Positions 19,014 through 32,140 of a DNA stretch of 64,000 nt are shown here, in pieces. Made by a program: the position numbers and the translations under genes. The stretch is from Chryseobacterium gleum (GTDB taxonomy: Bacteria > Bacteroidota > Bacteroidia > Flavobacteriales > Weeksellaceae), in contig NZ_LR134289.1 of NCBI RefSeq assembly GCF_900636535.1, positions 1,116,001-1,180,000 on the forward strand, read 5' to 3'. Below the pieces are notes generated by a model. That model worked only from the letters and a program-made list of their open reading frames with translations. It had not been told where the DNA came from and searched no databases. Every line of letters begins with the position of its first letter. The first letter of the stretch is position 1.

Positions 19014-20630
19014 CTATTTAATTCTTCTTGCTGTATAATCACTTTCATTTCCTAATCTGTCGACGGCTTTAATGGCTACTGCATTCAGTTTTTTACCGTC
19101 TTTAGACTTAGGAATATCTTTTGAAAGGGTATCCAGCGTTACTATTTCTGTTTGCCATACTCCGTTGTACTGAGTAAAAAGTACCCACAGGAATACATCA
19201 GCAGCATTTTTTGTACTCCAGCTTGTCTGCACAAAGCTTCCGTTATCAGCAATAAACAATGTAGGAGTCTGCAACGGGGCAGCTTTTATCCATGGAGATT
19301 TCGGCACCAATGCTTTTTCGTTATATGGACCGCTTTTCAAAGCAGGAAGCATATTTGGATTTCTGGTAAGTCCTGCAATACTCCAGTGAATTTCCCCGGC
19401 ATCATTTTTCAGGATATTTCTTGAAATGTCAATTTGGTTTTTAATTTCCGTTGGACGGTCTGAAACCTTGATCTCAACAGTATTCAGTCCCGGCCATAAG
19501 TGACGGTTCATGGTATTTTCAGACTGCCACCAACTCAACAGGGCCTCAAAACTCTGTCCTTTGGAATCAATAGGCCAATACAGCTGTGGTGAGAAATAAT
19601 CTACCCATCCTTTATTTAACCACAATTTAGCATCTGCATACAGCTCGTCATATTGTGAAGAGCCTACAATTCCTGCAGGATATCCAGGTTTCCATATTCC
19701 AAACGGACTGATCCCGAATCTTACATTATTTTTTTCTGCGTGAATTTCTTTGTAAATACGTTCCACAAATTTATTTACATTGTCTCTTCTCCAATCTGCT
19801 CTGGATAAAGTACCTCCGCTGCTTACATAAGCATTCCAGCTTGCATTATCAGGAAAATCTGCGCCTTTGTTATAAGTTGCATATGGATAGAAATAATCGT
19901 CAAAATGAATGGCATCAATGTCATATCTTTTTACGATATCCTTTACAATATTTGATACATGTCCCTGGGTTTTCGGATTAGCAGGATCAAACCAGTACAT
20001 TCCGTTCTTTAATCTGACAACAATATCGGACAATTTATTGACCATAGACAGTTTATTGACGGCACCACCATTGGTATGGTGTGCACGGTATGGATTTAAC
20101 CATACATGCAGTTCAAGACCTCTTTTATGGGCTTCTTCTATCCAGAACTGAAGCGGATCATAGTTGGGAGAAGGTGCAGTTCCCGTTTCTCCGGTCAGGA
20201 AATATGACCATGGCTCGATATTGCTTGTATAAAGGGCATCTGCAGAAGGTCTGATCTGAAAGATAGCTGCATTGAAGTTGTTATCTTTCAACATATCAAG
20301 CATACTGATTGCCTCTGCTTTCTGCTGCTCTACTGTAAGGTCATTTCTTGAAGGCCAGTTGATATTGGCCACACTCGCAATCCATGCACCACGGAATTCT
20401 CTTTTAATTTCCGGAAGATTGGTTCTGAAATTATCTTCGGTTGATGCAGCAGTTCCTGTTGCAGGATTTGTAGCTGCAGGATTTACTTTTGGCGGATTGG
20501 TATTGTTGGCGGGTTTTGTCGGATTCTTCGTGGAAGGTGTTTTTACAACATTGTTCTGAACGGAACATGCAGTACTGAAAGATGCCAAAACACCCAGCAG
20601 ATAAACTACTTTTAAATTACTGATTTTCAT
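19014..20630 (-). CDS. family 10-like glycosylhydrolase lipoprotein (GHL10/DUF187)
   Basis: 538 residues. The N-terminus is a lipoprotein signal (VYLLGVLASFSTAC, lipobox Cys at 22), followed by a low-complexity P/T/N linker to about residue 65. The catalytic barrel begins EFRGAWIASVANINWPSR and contains HVWLNPYRAH, IHFDDYFYPY and FGISPFGIWKPGYP, the marks of the GHL10 family. A C-terminal Ig/fibronectin-like segment follows. The family is thought to cleave peptidoglycan-derived or other glycan chains (denuded muropeptide links in related proteins); the exact substrate here is not shown. Monocistronic. Confidence 0.9.
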   Translation of the reverse strand: MKISNLKVVYLLGVLASFSTACSVQNNVVKTPSTKNPTKPANNTNPPKVNPAATNPATGTAASTEDNFRTNLPEIKREFRGAWIASVANINWPSRNDLTVEQQKAEAISMLDMLKDNNFNAAIFQIRPSADALYTSNIEPWSYFLTGETGTAPSPNYDPLQFWIEEAHKRGLELHVWLNPYRAHHTNGGAVNKLSMVNKLSDIVVRLKNGMYWFDPANPKTQGHVSNIVKDIVKRYDIDAIHFDDYFYPYATYNKGADFPDNASWNAYVSSGGTLSRADWRRDNVNKFVERIYKEIHAEKNNVRFGISPFGIWKPGYPAGIVGSSQYDELYADAKLWLNKGWVDYFSPQLYWPIDSKGQSFEALLSWWQSENTMNRHLWPGLNTVEIKVSDRPTEIKNQIDISRNILKNDAGEIHWSIAGLTRNPNMLPALKSGPYNEKALVPKSPWIKAAPLQTPTLFIADNGSFVQTSWSTKNAADVFLWVLFTQYNGVWQTEIVTLDTLSKDIPKSKDGKKLNAVAIKAVDRLGNESDYTARRIK

Positions 20631-20813
20631 ATTGGGTTCTTGAAGAAGGAAATTCTAAGATATTAAAAGTACAAAGCTAAGAATATAAAGATCATTTATC
20701 CGAATTTGAAAAGCTAAAGTTTCTTAAAAATATGATCAGTACAAATAAAATATTTTTACTGATTATTTTTACATTTTTAATATGTTTTTAAATAATCAGA
20801 TAGTTTTTATTCG

Positions 20814-22172
20814 TCATGATTCTGTAAGATTTGTCTTGTACGTTTCAGGAATAAACAACACATTAACGATAATGGCAACCACAACCAGAAAGACAGGATA
20901 AATTAAACCAATAAAAGGAGACAATGCGGCACTTACCATAAAGGATGTTTTTATAAGCTCGGTTATAAAGGTGGTAGCTCCTCCTATGCAACCGTTTCCC
21001 ATATTCTGGGAGAATCCCATACTTGTATATCTTATTTTTGTGGGAAAAATTTCAAGCATAAAAGCACCCAGCGGCCCATAGGTAGCAGCTCCTGCAACGG
21101 AAAGCAGAAAACTGACTCCCATTATCTGTAAAACTGCACTATTACTAATAGCATGTACCTCGGTAAGTTCATCCGGATTTCCAATTTCCATGAAAAGGTA
21201 AAAAGAAAGCGGAATCATAATCAGACTAGAAATCAACCCTCCAATCAGAACTTTTTTGCGACCTATCTTATCACTTAAAGCACCAAAATACTGATAAAAA
21301 TAGGTACTCAAAAGTGTAACAACACCGGTGATCAATAAAACTGTATTTTCTTCCAGTTTTACAGCACGCTGCATAAAAAACAAGGTTACAAAAAGACTGG
21401 TCTGCATTACTGAACTTTGCGCGGCATTACCCCCGAATATAGCTTTTAACATTGTTCTGATATTACCTTTTGTAGTAAAAGCTTCTTTTATCGGGGCTTT
21501 GCTCGTTTTCCCGGCTTTTTTAAGCTCTTCAAAAACCGGACTTTCATGAAGTTTTTTTCTTGCAAAAAAGCTAAGCAGTACCAAAACAGAACTTAAAAGA
21601 AAGGGAATTCTCCACCCATAAGCAGTAAAATCTGATTCGGACATTATACTTTTTACAATAAAAATAATGCCAAGACAAACCAAAAGACCAACCGGAACCG
21701 TAGCCTGTATAAATCCAGTATAAAATCCCCTCTTATGAGCAGGGGCATGCTCTGCTACATATATTACCGCACCTGCATATTCACCACTGATAGCAAGCCC
21801 CTGCATCAGCCTGCAAATCAGCAAAAGAATGGGAGCCGCCCAACCTATAGTGGAAAAATGAGGAATACAGCCTATTAAAAATGTGGAAACACCCATTAGA
21901 ACCAGAGACAGAAGAAAGGAAGATTTTCTCCCTATTCTATCTCCAATATTGCCGAAGATAAGAGAACCAATAGGCCTGAACATAAATGATGAAACCACAA
22001 CGGCCAATGTTTCCAGAAAATGAGATTCTCCGGCTGGAAATAGGTTTACTGACAGTGTACCTGCAAGGAGTATGGCAAGAAACATGTCATACCACTCAAT
22101 CAGAGTTCCTGCGGATGATGCTATAATGATAGTAAATATTTTATTTTGAGGGGTAATTCTTATTGTATCCAT
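20814..22172 (-). CDS. MHS-family metabolite:H+ symporter (MFS)
   Basis: 452 residues with 12 hydrophobic helices. The N-terminal GTLIEWYDMFL and the loop FGNIGDRIGRKSSF are signature motifs of the metabolite:H+ symporter branch of the major facilitator superfamily (relatives carry proline/betaine, citrate, ketoglutarate or shikimate). It is the second gene behind a porin gene (gap 38 bases), so the pair likely moves one organic-acid-like solute across both membranes. Substrate unknown. Confidence 0.9.
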   Translation of the reverse strand: MDTIRITPQNKIFTIIIASSAGTLIEWYDMFLAILLAGTLSVNLFPAGESHFLETLAVVVSSFMFRPIGSLIFGNIGDRIGRKSSFLLSLVLMGVSTFLIGCIPHFSTIGWAAPILLLICRLMQGLAISGEYAGAVIYVAEHAPAHKRGFYTGFIQATVPVGLLVCLGIIFIVKSIMSESDFTAYGWRIPFLLSSVLVLLSFFARKKLHESPVFEELKKAGKTSKAPIKEAFTTKGNIRTMLKAIFGGNAAQSSVMQTSLFVTLFFMQRAVKLEENTVLLITGVVTLLSTYFYQYFGALSDKIGRKKVLIGGLISSLIMIPLSFYLFMEIGNPDELTEVHAISNSAVLQIMGVSFLLSVAGAATYGPLGAFMLEIFPTKIRYTSMGFSQNMGNGCIGGATTFITELIKTSFMVSAALSPFIGLIYPVFLVVVAIIVNVLFIPETYKTNLTES

Positions 22173-22210
22173 ATTTTGTTATTTGTATTTTTTATTTGTT
22201 TAAACAGAAT

Positions 22211-23530
22211 CTAAAACATAAAGAAAGTAGCAAGATGAAAACGGTTATTTATTGCTGTGTACTCATTTCCAATTCCCCGTCCACTGCTTTGGGCATCTCC
22301 CCAAACAGCTACTGTATTTTCTACTTCAAATCTGAGCTTGATGGCTTTACTGAGTGACCAGTCTACACGCGGGACCACGCGCCATAGATGATCTACACTC
22401 CTGCCCCCAGATGTTGCGGATATTGCCCCCCAGGAGGCCGTAACGCCATAAGCATTCGCAGTTCTTCCCTCTACGGTTTCCCGGGTTCCCCTATTTTTCA
22501 CGATTCCTCCAAAAAGCCCAAATAAGAATTTCTTATCCGTAGTCTGCTGAAAATCAATCCATGCACTTCTGGTATTCATTGTATGAAAAATATCCGGTTC
22601 TTTAGGGGCAGAATACCCTACAAACCCGCCGAGCATTACCATGGAAGCTGAATTCTGGGACAACATAACTGAAGCACTGATCGTTAATGGCTTTGTAATG
22701 ACCTTTGCATATGCCATTGTAGTAAAACTTTCCAAACGGTTATCATTAGCTACCGGAGGTGTACCGGAAGAAAGTTGGGGTTTCAAAACCTCATACTGTC
22801 CTGCCATTCCGGCAACCAGTTTTTCTGATTTATATTGAAGCTGGAGATGTGAAGATGGCAAGCCGCTGTCTCTGTACGGAGAAGTATTGGGGGTAAAATC
22901 ACGTTGCGCATTAACAGCGGCAATTACTTTAAATTTAGATCCTATTTTTTGGGTAAGTCTTATCTGAGGATTTCTATTCAGAGCAAATATGGGGGCACCT
23001 GTACCATAGTTTACCACATTAGGCAAACAATCTAAAACAACCATCGGATGCAAGTACTGCCCAATTCCCAATTGTGTTTTATCCCAATCAAAGGTAACAT
23101 AGGCATGCCGTAATCTCAGTTCATTGATCCCTGCTTCTGTTGAACCAAAGAATTCGGCTTCCAAAATGGCTGCCGTCTTTGAGCCTAAAACTTCTGGTCC
23201 TTTTGCATTAATCCCGACTCTTGAAAGCACTGAAAGCATATGAAATTTCGGTGCATTGTTAATATCTTTTCCATATATATCGGTTAACTTGTCTTTTGGA
23301 TAAAGCGGAACCAGATTTTCACCGGCACCAATGTTTTGCCTTGTATCATAAAAAGCATCGTTCCTGATAAATCCATAAAAGTCTAAGTCGACCAGCTTTT
23401 CATGTCTACTTTTGGAAAGAGTTGTTGTTTGAGCTGAGGATAATGTATCAGTTTTAGTTTCATTCTGTGCTGACAATGGACATACTGATAAGAACCATAA
23501 TAAATAAGATAAGGATAGAATTTTTCTCAT
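22211..23530 (-). CDS. DcaP-like trimeric outer-membrane porin
   Basis: 439 residues. Signal peptide MRKILSLSYLLWFLSVCPLSAQ, then an N-terminal Q/T/S-rich region and the DLDFYGFIRNDAFYDTRQ strand typical of DcaP-like porins; amphipathic beta strands continue to a C-terminal phenylalanine (FHLATFFMF), the outer-membrane barrel signature. It is encoded with the MHS symporter. DcaP relatives admit dicarboxylates or negatively charged small solutes, which fits an organic acid uptake pair. Confidence 0.85.
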   Translation of the reverse strand: MRKILSLSYLLWFLSVCPLSAQNETKTDTLSSAQTTTLSKSRHEKLVDLDFYGFIRNDAFYDTRQNIGAGENLVPLYPKDKLTDIYGKDINNAPKFHMLSVLSRVGINAKGPEVLGSKTAAILEAEFFGSTEAGINELRLRHAYVTFDWDKTQLGIGQYLHPMVVLDCLPNVVNYGTGAPIFALNRNPQIRLTQKIGSKFKVIAAVNAQRDFTPNTSPYRDSGLPSSHLQLQYKSEKLVAGMAGQYEVLKPQLSSGTPPVANDNRLESFTTMAYAKVITKPLTISASVMLSQNSASMVMLGGFVGYSAPKEPDIFHTMNTRSAWIDFQQTTDKKFLFGLFGGIVKNRGTRETVEGRTANAYGVTASWGAISATSGGRSVDHLWRVVPRVDWSLSKAIKLRFEVENTVAVWGDAQSSGRGIGNEYTAINNRFHLATFFMF

Positions 23531-23552
23531 TAGATGTGTGTTTAGTTATTCT

Positions 23553-23593
23553 CAAACATACAATAAATTCGAAAACTAACAATCGTTCGTTAG
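23553..23593 (-). promoter_or_regulatory. porin-symporter promoter with palindrome
   Basis: - strand TATGTTTG (23553-23560) is a -7 element. Centred on the -33 position lies the inverted repeat CTAAC (23576-23580) N8 GTTAG (23589-23593), flanked by A/T, a TetR-like operator shape. The regulator is not obvious in the neighbourhood. Confidence 0.5.
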
Positions 23594-23727
23594 CTAAATT
23601 CAGAAAAAAGATAAATTATCCCCATAAGAATAAAAATATAAATGATAAATATTTAAAAAATAATATATAATTGGAATAAAAATGTAAAATATTCATTCAA
23701 CAATTTGACAATATGGCCTTAAAAAAA

Positions 23728-23756
23728 CAAAAGCCCCGAAAATTTCGGGGCTTTTG
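23728..23756 (-). terminator. terminator after typA
   Basis: Perfect 14-bp arms CAAAAGCCCCGAAA / TTTCGGGGCTTTTG separated by one base, with A/T tracts on both sides. Confidence 0.9.
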
Positions 23757-23775
23757 GATATATAGCAAGAATTTC

Positions 23776-25581
23776 TTATGCTTTTGCAGATCTTTCTACT
23801 CTTTTTCTTTCTTCTTCAGAAAGGATTTTCTTTCTCATTCTGATGAAATTCGGAGTAACCTCAATAGCTTCATCAGCCTGGATGTATTCCATACATTCTT
23901 CCAGTGAGAATAAGATTTTCGGAGCAACTCCTGTATCCTTATCTTTTCCGGCAGCACGCATGTTGTTCAGCTGTTTTGCTTCTACGATATTTACTACCAA
24001 ATCTCCAGGCTTGTTCTGTTCTCCAACGATCATTCCTGTGTAGATTTCCTCACCCGGATCAACGAAGAATTTACCTCTATCCTGTAGTTTGTTGATTGAG
24101 TATTCTGTAGCCGGACCTGTAGTTTTGCTGATCAATACACCATTGTTTCTTCCCGGAATAGCTCCTTTGAAAGGCTTGTATTCTGTGAAACGGTGTGCCA
24201 TAATAGCTTCACCGGCAGTAGCTGTCAACATCTGAGAACGTAATCCGATCAATCCTCTTGAAGGAATTTCGAACTCCATATGCTGCATTTCTCCTTTAGT
24301 TTCCATGATGTGAAGATCACCTTTTCTTTGTGTAGCCAAATCGATAACTCTTGAAGCAAATTCTTCAGGAACGTCTACTACTAAAGATTCATAAGGCTCA
24401 CAGCTTACTCCGTCAATTTCTCTCAGGATAACCTGTGGCTGGCCAATTGTCATTTCGTAACCTTCTCTTCTCATGGTTTCGATCAAAACTGATAAGTGAA
24501 GAATACCTCTACCAAATACAAGGAAAGTATTTGCATCATCAGTCTGCTGAACTCTTAATGCAAGGTTTTTCTCTAATTCCTTAGTTAATCTTTCTTTAAG
24601 GTGGTTTGAAGTAACGTATTTACCATCTTTACCAAAGAAAGGTGAATTGTTGATAGAGAACGTCATGTTCAATGTAGGCTCATCAATTGCAGTTCTTTCC
24701 AATGGCTCAGGATTTTCAAGATCTACGAAAGAATCTCCGATCTGGAAAGCATCAAAACCTACTACAGCACAGATATCACCTGCCTGTACTTCTGTTACTT
24801 TTTTCTTTCCTAATCCTTCAAAAACGTAAAGCTCTTTTACTTTTCCTTTAACAATTTTACCGTCTGCCTGAGCAAGACCGATCCATTGAGATTCCTTAAT
24901 CTCTCCTCTTGTCACTTTTCCGATTGCAATTCTTCCTAAGAAAGAAGAGTAATCAAGGGAAGTGATCTGCATCTGAAGGTTCCCTTCAGTTACAGTAGGA
25001 GCAGGAACATATTGTAAAATTCCGTCAAGTAATGGTAAAATATCTTCAGTTTGTTCTAATGAAGTGTTGAACCAACCCTGCTTAGAAGAACCGTAGAATG
25101 TTGGGAAATCCAACTGTTCTTCAGTAGCCTCAAGGTTGAAGAATAAATCAAATACCTGATCGTGAACTTCGTCCGGACGGCAGTTTGGTTTATCTACTTT
25201 ATTGATAACTACTAATGGTCTTAATCCTAATTCCAAAGCTTTCTGAAGTACGAATCTTGTTTGTGGCATTGGTCCTTCGAACGCATCCACCAACAAAATA
25301 ACCCCATCAGCCATTTTTAATACTCTTTCTACTTCTCCTCCGAAATCGGCGTGACCAGGAGTATCAATTACGTTAATTTTTGTGTCTTTATAAGTAACAG
25401 AAATATTCTTGGATAAAATCGTGATCCCTCTTTCTCTTTCAAGATCGTTATTATCCATAATTAACTCCCCACTCTCCTGATTTTCTCTGAAAATGTTGGT
25501 AGCGTGAATGATCTTGTCAACCAAAGTCGTTTTTCCGTGGTCAACGTGTGCGATAATCGCAATATTTCTAATGTTTTGCAT
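23776..25581 (-). CDS. typA: translational GTPase TypA/BipA
   Basis: 601 residues. GTPase motifs: AHVDHGKTTLVD (G1), DTPGHADFGGEV (G3), NKVDKPNCRPDEV (G4). EF-G-like domains II, III and V and the BipA C-terminal domain follow, with the PFKGAIPGRNNGVL segment specific to this family. It binds 70S ribosomes and is needed for ribosome biogenesis and growth at low temperature or stress. A TACTTTTG -7 element (- strand 25600-25607) lies 18 bases before the ATG, leaving a very short leader. Confidence 0.97.
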   Translation of the reverse strand: MQNIRNIAIIAHVDHGKTTLVDKIIHATNIFRENQESGELIMDNNDLERERGITILSKNISVTYKDTKINVIDTPGHADFGGEVERVLKMADGVILLVDAFEGPMPQTRFVLQKALELGLRPLVVINKVDKPNCRPDEVHDQVFDLFFNLEATEEQLDFPTFYGSSKQGWFNTSLEQTEDILPLLDGILQYVPAPTVTEGNLQMQITSLDYSSFLGRIAIGKVTRGEIKESQWIGLAQADGKIVKGKVKELYVFEGLGKKKVTEVQAGDICAVVGFDAFQIGDSFVDLENPEPLERTAIDEPTLNMTFSINNSPFFGKDGKYVTSNHLKERLTKELEKNLALRVQQTDDANTFLVFGRGILHLSVLIETMRREGYEMTIGQPQVILREIDGVSCEPYESLVVDVPEEFASRVIDLATQRKGDLHIMETKGEMQHMEFEIPSRGLIGLRSQMLTATAGEAIMAHRFTEYKPFKGAIPGRNNGVLISKTTGPATEYSINKLQDRGKFFVDPGEEIYTGMIVGEQNKPGDLVVNIVEAKQLNNMRAAGKDKDTGVAPKILFSLEECMEYIQADEAIEVTPNFIRMRKKILSEEERKRVERSAKA

Positions 25582-25599
25582 AAAAGATTTTTACGGGTG

Positions 25600-25607
25600 C
25601 AAAAGTA
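25600..25607 (-). promoter_or_regulatory. typA -7 element
   Basis: TACTTTTG on the - strand matches TAnnTTTG and lies 18 bases before the typA start codon. Confidence 0.5.
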
Positions 25608-25803
25608 GTGATTTTTAATGAAAAACTATTTAGTTCTCTAAATATTTAATATTTTGTTTAAAATGCTTACTCATAGAACTATAAAAAAAGAATGTCCAAA
25701 AAACGTCATTTAAAATGATTTGGTGACAAATTTATAAGCAGAATAAACACAACATTGATTTTATGAATATCTGTTTTTCGAAATCATCTTAATACTTTTT
25801 ATA

Positions 25804-26058
25804 TCAATGTCTCATCAATCGGTAAAACAAAACCAGATCAATTAAAACCACCAATATAAATTTCACCAGAAATGATTTTTTGGAAACTTTATGATTGAAA
25901 AGAATCATTCCGGAAGCCGCTCCCAGAATTCCACCCAAAAGCGAAATTCCTAAAAGAGTATTTTCTGAAATTCTCCATTGATGTTTTTTAGCCTGCCACT
26001 TATCAAAGCCAAAAGTTCCAAATGCAATCAGATTGATGACAAAAAGAAAAGGAATCAT
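25804..26058 (-). CDS. DUF1294 small membrane protein
   Basis: 84 residues with two or three hydrophobic segments. The pattern FGFDKWQAKKHQWRISENTLL and LGGILGAASGMILFNHKVSKKSF matches DUF1294, a short membrane protein family of unknown role, sometimes found fused to cold-shock domains. Here it is free-standing. Confidence 0.85.
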   Translation of the reverse strand: MIPFLFVINLIAFGTFGFDKWQAKKHQWRISENTLLGISLLGGILGAASGMILFNHKVSKKSFLVKFILVVLIDLVLFYRLMRH

Positions 26059-26084
26059 TTTAAATTAATTTGCTGCAAAAGTAG

Positions 26085-26495
<411 letters not shown>

Positions 26496-26531
26496 CTTTT
26501 TTCTTTTGAGAGAATTCACAGAAATAAAAGA

Positions 26532-26556
26532 GCTGCCTTTTATCAAGGCAGCCCGT
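26532..26556 (-). terminator. terminator after YceI lipoprotein gene
   Basis: GCTGCCTT (26532-26539) pairs with AAGGCAGC (26545-26552); on the - strand it is followed by TCTTTTA. Confidence 0.7.
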
Positions 26557-26577
26557 TATTTATTAAAGTTGAATAAC

Positions 26578-27255
26578 TTATTTTTTAGCTTTTACATCAA
26601 TTGCAATCTCGATATCTTTGCTGATCATCCATTCTGCAGGATCTGCTTCTGAAGTACCGAATTTGATTCCCCAATCTGCTCTGTTTACAGTGAATTTAGC
26701 CTGAATAGCTGCTGAGTTTTCAGTAACATCTACTTTGGCAGGGAAAGTTACATTCATTGTTTTTCCAGATAATGTAAGGTTTCCGCTTACTGTTTTATTA
26801 GCTCCTGCTACTGCATCTTTTGGCGCTTCTTTCAGATCTGTAACACTTGTAATCTTAAAATCTGAAGTAGGGTTTTTCGCTACATCAAAGAAATCAGGAT
26901 TTTTAAGGTGAGCCTCAAGATCTGCCGGCTTTTTATCTTTCTCAGTTACTGAAGCCGGATCTACTTTAATAGAATTCATATCGATAATAAAGTTTCCTGC
27001 TGCAACCTGACCTGCATCAACACTGATGTCTCCTGATTTTACTGTAAGAGTTCCCCAACGAGGTGCCATACCTCCTTTATGGAATGCTTTCCAGTTTACT
27101 ACTGAAGCTACTGTATCCACAGCAAGAGTTTCACCTTTGCTTTCTGCTACCGCCTGCTCCTGAGCTGTAGCTGCAGATTCTGCCGATTTTCCTTTATTAC
27201 ATGATGCTAAAAGCAATCCTACTCCAACTAATGCAATTACGCTAATTTTTTTCAT
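26578..27255 (-). CDS. YceI family lipoprotein
   Basis: 225 residues from MKKISVIALV; the longer frame upstream is not used because the signal sequence starts here. Lipobox LLLASC near residue 18. The body shows the YceI lipocalin-like features: AVDTVASVVNWKAFHKGG, long beta strands, and KFTVNRADWGIKFGTS at the end. YceI proteins bind polyisoprenoid or amphiphilic molecules in a barrel; here it is likely anchored in the periplasm or at the outer membrane. A TATTTTTG -7 element is at - strand 27300-27307. The 300 bases up to tex hold the two divergent promoters and nothing else I can identify. Confidence 0.9.
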   Translation of the reverse strand: MKKISVIALVGVGLLLASCNKGKSAESAATAQEQAVAESKGETLAVDTVASVVNWKAFHKGGMAPRWGTLTVKSGDISVDAGQVAAGNFIIDMNSIKVDPASVTEKDKKPADLEAHLKNPDFFDVAKNPTSDFKITSVTDLKEAPKDAVAGANKTVSGNLTLSGKTMNVTFPAKVDVTENSAAIQAKFTVNRADWGIKFGTSEADPAEWMISKDIEIAIDVKAKK

Positions 27256-27555
27256 ATTGAACTGTTTTAAAAAAGTTTGAATTTTGTTGTTTTCGGGTAC
27301 AAAAATAGAAAAACCTATTGGGAGGCACCTTATCATACATCAAGAAATGTGGTATTTTTATATTATGATAAATCCTTTTCCTGAAAACCTTTTCCAGATT
27401 GCGAATCGTAGCAAAAATTGAATATTATTAACAGATATTTAAAGGGCTTATTGCAGTGAACTGGTGAAAAATAAGGAGGGAATAAAAGATTAATACATCC
27501 TGTGTTTATATTTTTTCATCCCAAAACCCTATTTTAGCCCTACGAAAACAGAACA

Positions 27556-30371
<2,816 letters not shown>

Positions 30372-30382
30372 GATTATATATC

Positions 30383-30418
30383 AAAATCAAGGCTACCTTT
30401 TAGGCAGCCTTGATTTTT
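30383..30418. terminator. bidirectional terminator
   Basis: AAAATCAAGGCT (30383-30394) pairs with AGCCTTGATTTT (30406-30417), flanked by A and T runs; it serves the HAD gene and the convergent peptidase gene. Confidence 0.9.
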
Positions 30419-30435
30419 TCAAAGAAGAAAAATTA

Positions 30436-32007
30436 TTATTTATAATCCTTAGAACTTCTTCTTGGTTCTTTTACTTCCGGCCATTTTACTGTTTCCCCTT
30501 TATCATCCTGAGGCATTGCTCTCTTCTCTCTGTTCATGAATTCCGGATCTTCAGAAGCCATATACGCTAATGCGGCCGTTAAGATCACATTATTTTTTAC
30601 CTCGTCAAAAACAATTTTATCATAGGTATCTTTTGTAGTGTGCCATGTATATCCGAAGTAGCCCCAGTTCAGAGAACCTAAAGAAAATCCCGGTACTCCT
30701 GCTGCCACAAAAGAAGCATGATCCGATCCACCGCCGCCAGGCATTCCAGGGAAGTCTGTTTTAATATGGGTCTTCACTGCTTTAGGAACGCCATCAAGCC
30801 ATCTTCCGATATAATCATAAGCTTTTACAAATCCCTGACCGCTGATATTTACCACACGGCCGGTACCGTTATCCTGATTAAAAGCAGCCTGTACTCCTTT
30901 TATAATCTGAGGATTATCTGCAACAAAACCTCTTGAACCGTTCAGTCCCTGCTCTTCACTTCCCCAAAGTCCAATGACAATCGTTCTTTTATTGTTAGGA
31001 TAGTATTTTTTCAGAATCCTCATTGCCTCAAGCATCGTGATCGTTCCGGTTCCGTTATCTGTAGCGCCCTGGGCGCCATCCCATGAATCAAGGTGAGCAG
31101 AAAGAATAACATATTCATCAGGCTTTTCTTTTCCTTTGATCATCCCGATCGTATTAAAACTTTTGGCTTCAGGAAGTATTTTTGACTGGGCATCAATTTT
31201 AATTTTAGGCTTCCCTCCTTTTTCCGCCATCCTGTAAAGCATTCCATAGTCTTCCACATCAATATCGATCATTGGAATCTTGGATGTTTTTGCGCCAAAT
31301 ATTCTGTTAGCCCCCATGATGCCGGTCCAGTTAGAAATGGCAATGCCTGCTGCACCTGCTTTTTCTAACGCTTCAGGAAGGCTGTTGTTATCATATCCTA
31401 TATTTTTTACATACGCTGTAAAGTCTTTGGCAGCCTGTTCTCTTTCTGCCTTAAGCTTTTCATACAGCTCAGGAGTAGCAAATTCTTTGATCTGCTCATC
31501 AGAGCGTCCGATTTTCTGATATTGTGCCATCAGGACTATTTTGCCCTTCACAGAAGGAAGCCATTGGTCAAATTCTGCTTTGGAAGATACTTTCGGAAGA
31601 ATAATCACTTCTGCCTCAACCGCTTTTTTAGTTGCCGGACTCCACGCCAGCTGTGTTGCTGCAAGAGATTTTACCCGCGGATAGGTCATATCAACATGCG
31701 TTGTTCCTCTTTGCCATCCTTTCCAGGTTCCAAACTGCTGAAGATTGGCATCCACTCCCCACGAACGAAGCTTGTTGGCACTCCATTCATTTGCGGCAAG
31801 CATTTCCGGAGTTCCCACAAGGCGTGGCCCGATACCGTCCAGCAGTTCATAAGCCAGATTTTCCAGCTGGGAATTATTATTTACTTCATCTACAAAACTT
31901 TTTACGACAGAGTCTAACCTTTCTTTGGGGTCAACCTTTATCTGAGCCCATGAAAACTGGGCAGCCAGCACTACTGCAGGCACTGCAAAAAATCTATTTA
32001 TCCTCAT
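30436..32007 (-). CDS. M28 family metallopeptidase, exported
   Basis: 523 residues from MRINRFFAVPAVVLA with signal peptide cleaved near AQFSWAQ; a longer frame upstream is not credible. A PA-type insert lies mid-protein; the M28 zinc site shows AHLDSWDGAQGATDNGTG (His, Asp), GSEEQGLNGSRGF (Glu-Glu) and GGGSDHASF. The family covers aminopeptidases and glutamate carboxypeptidase-like enzymes. In Flavobacteriia such proteins contribute to peptide use outside the cytoplasm. Monocistronic. Confidence 0.92.
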   Translation of the reverse strand: MRINRFFAVPAVVLAAQFSWAQIKVDPKERLDSVVKSFVDEVNNNSQLENLAYELLDGIGPRLVGTPEMLAANEWSANKLRSWGVDANLQQFGTWKGWQRGTTHVDMTYPRVKSLAATQLAWSPATKKAVEAEVIILPKVSSKAEFDQWLPSVKGKIVLMAQYQKIGRSDEQIKEFATPELYEKLKAEREQAAKDFTAYVKNIGYDNNSLPEALEKAGAAGIAISNWTGIMGANRIFGAKTSKIPMIDIDVEDYGMLYRMAEKGGKPKIKIDAQSKILPEAKSFNTIGMIKGKEKPDEYVILSAHLDSWDGAQGATDNGTGTITMLEAMRILKKYYPNNKRTIVIGLWGSEEQGLNGSRGFVADNPQIIKGVQAAFNQDNGTGRVVNISGQGFVKAYDYIGRWLDGVPKAVKTHIKTDFPGMPGGGGSDHASFVAAGVPGFSLGSLNWGYFGYTWHTTKDTYDKIVFDEVKNNVILTAALAYMASEDPEFMNREKRAMPQDDKGETVKWPEVKEPRRSSKDYK

Positions 32008-32056
32008 AATATATATTGATTGGTTTAAAGATAGCAGAAATTGGGGAAATGAAAGC

Positions 32057-32094
32057 AAAAAACTCTTTAAACAATATAGTTTAAAGAGTTTTTT
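32057..32094 (-). terminator. terminator after carboxypeptidase-regulatory-like gene
   Basis: Perfect 16-bp arms (32057-32072 and 32079-32094, core ACTCTTTAAAC) with a 6-base loop. It separates the gene starting at 33298 from the peptidase gene. Confidence 0.88.
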
Positions 32095-32140
32095 ATATAA
32101 TAAATTAAATTGATAAAGAATATAATTAGAAATATTTCTG

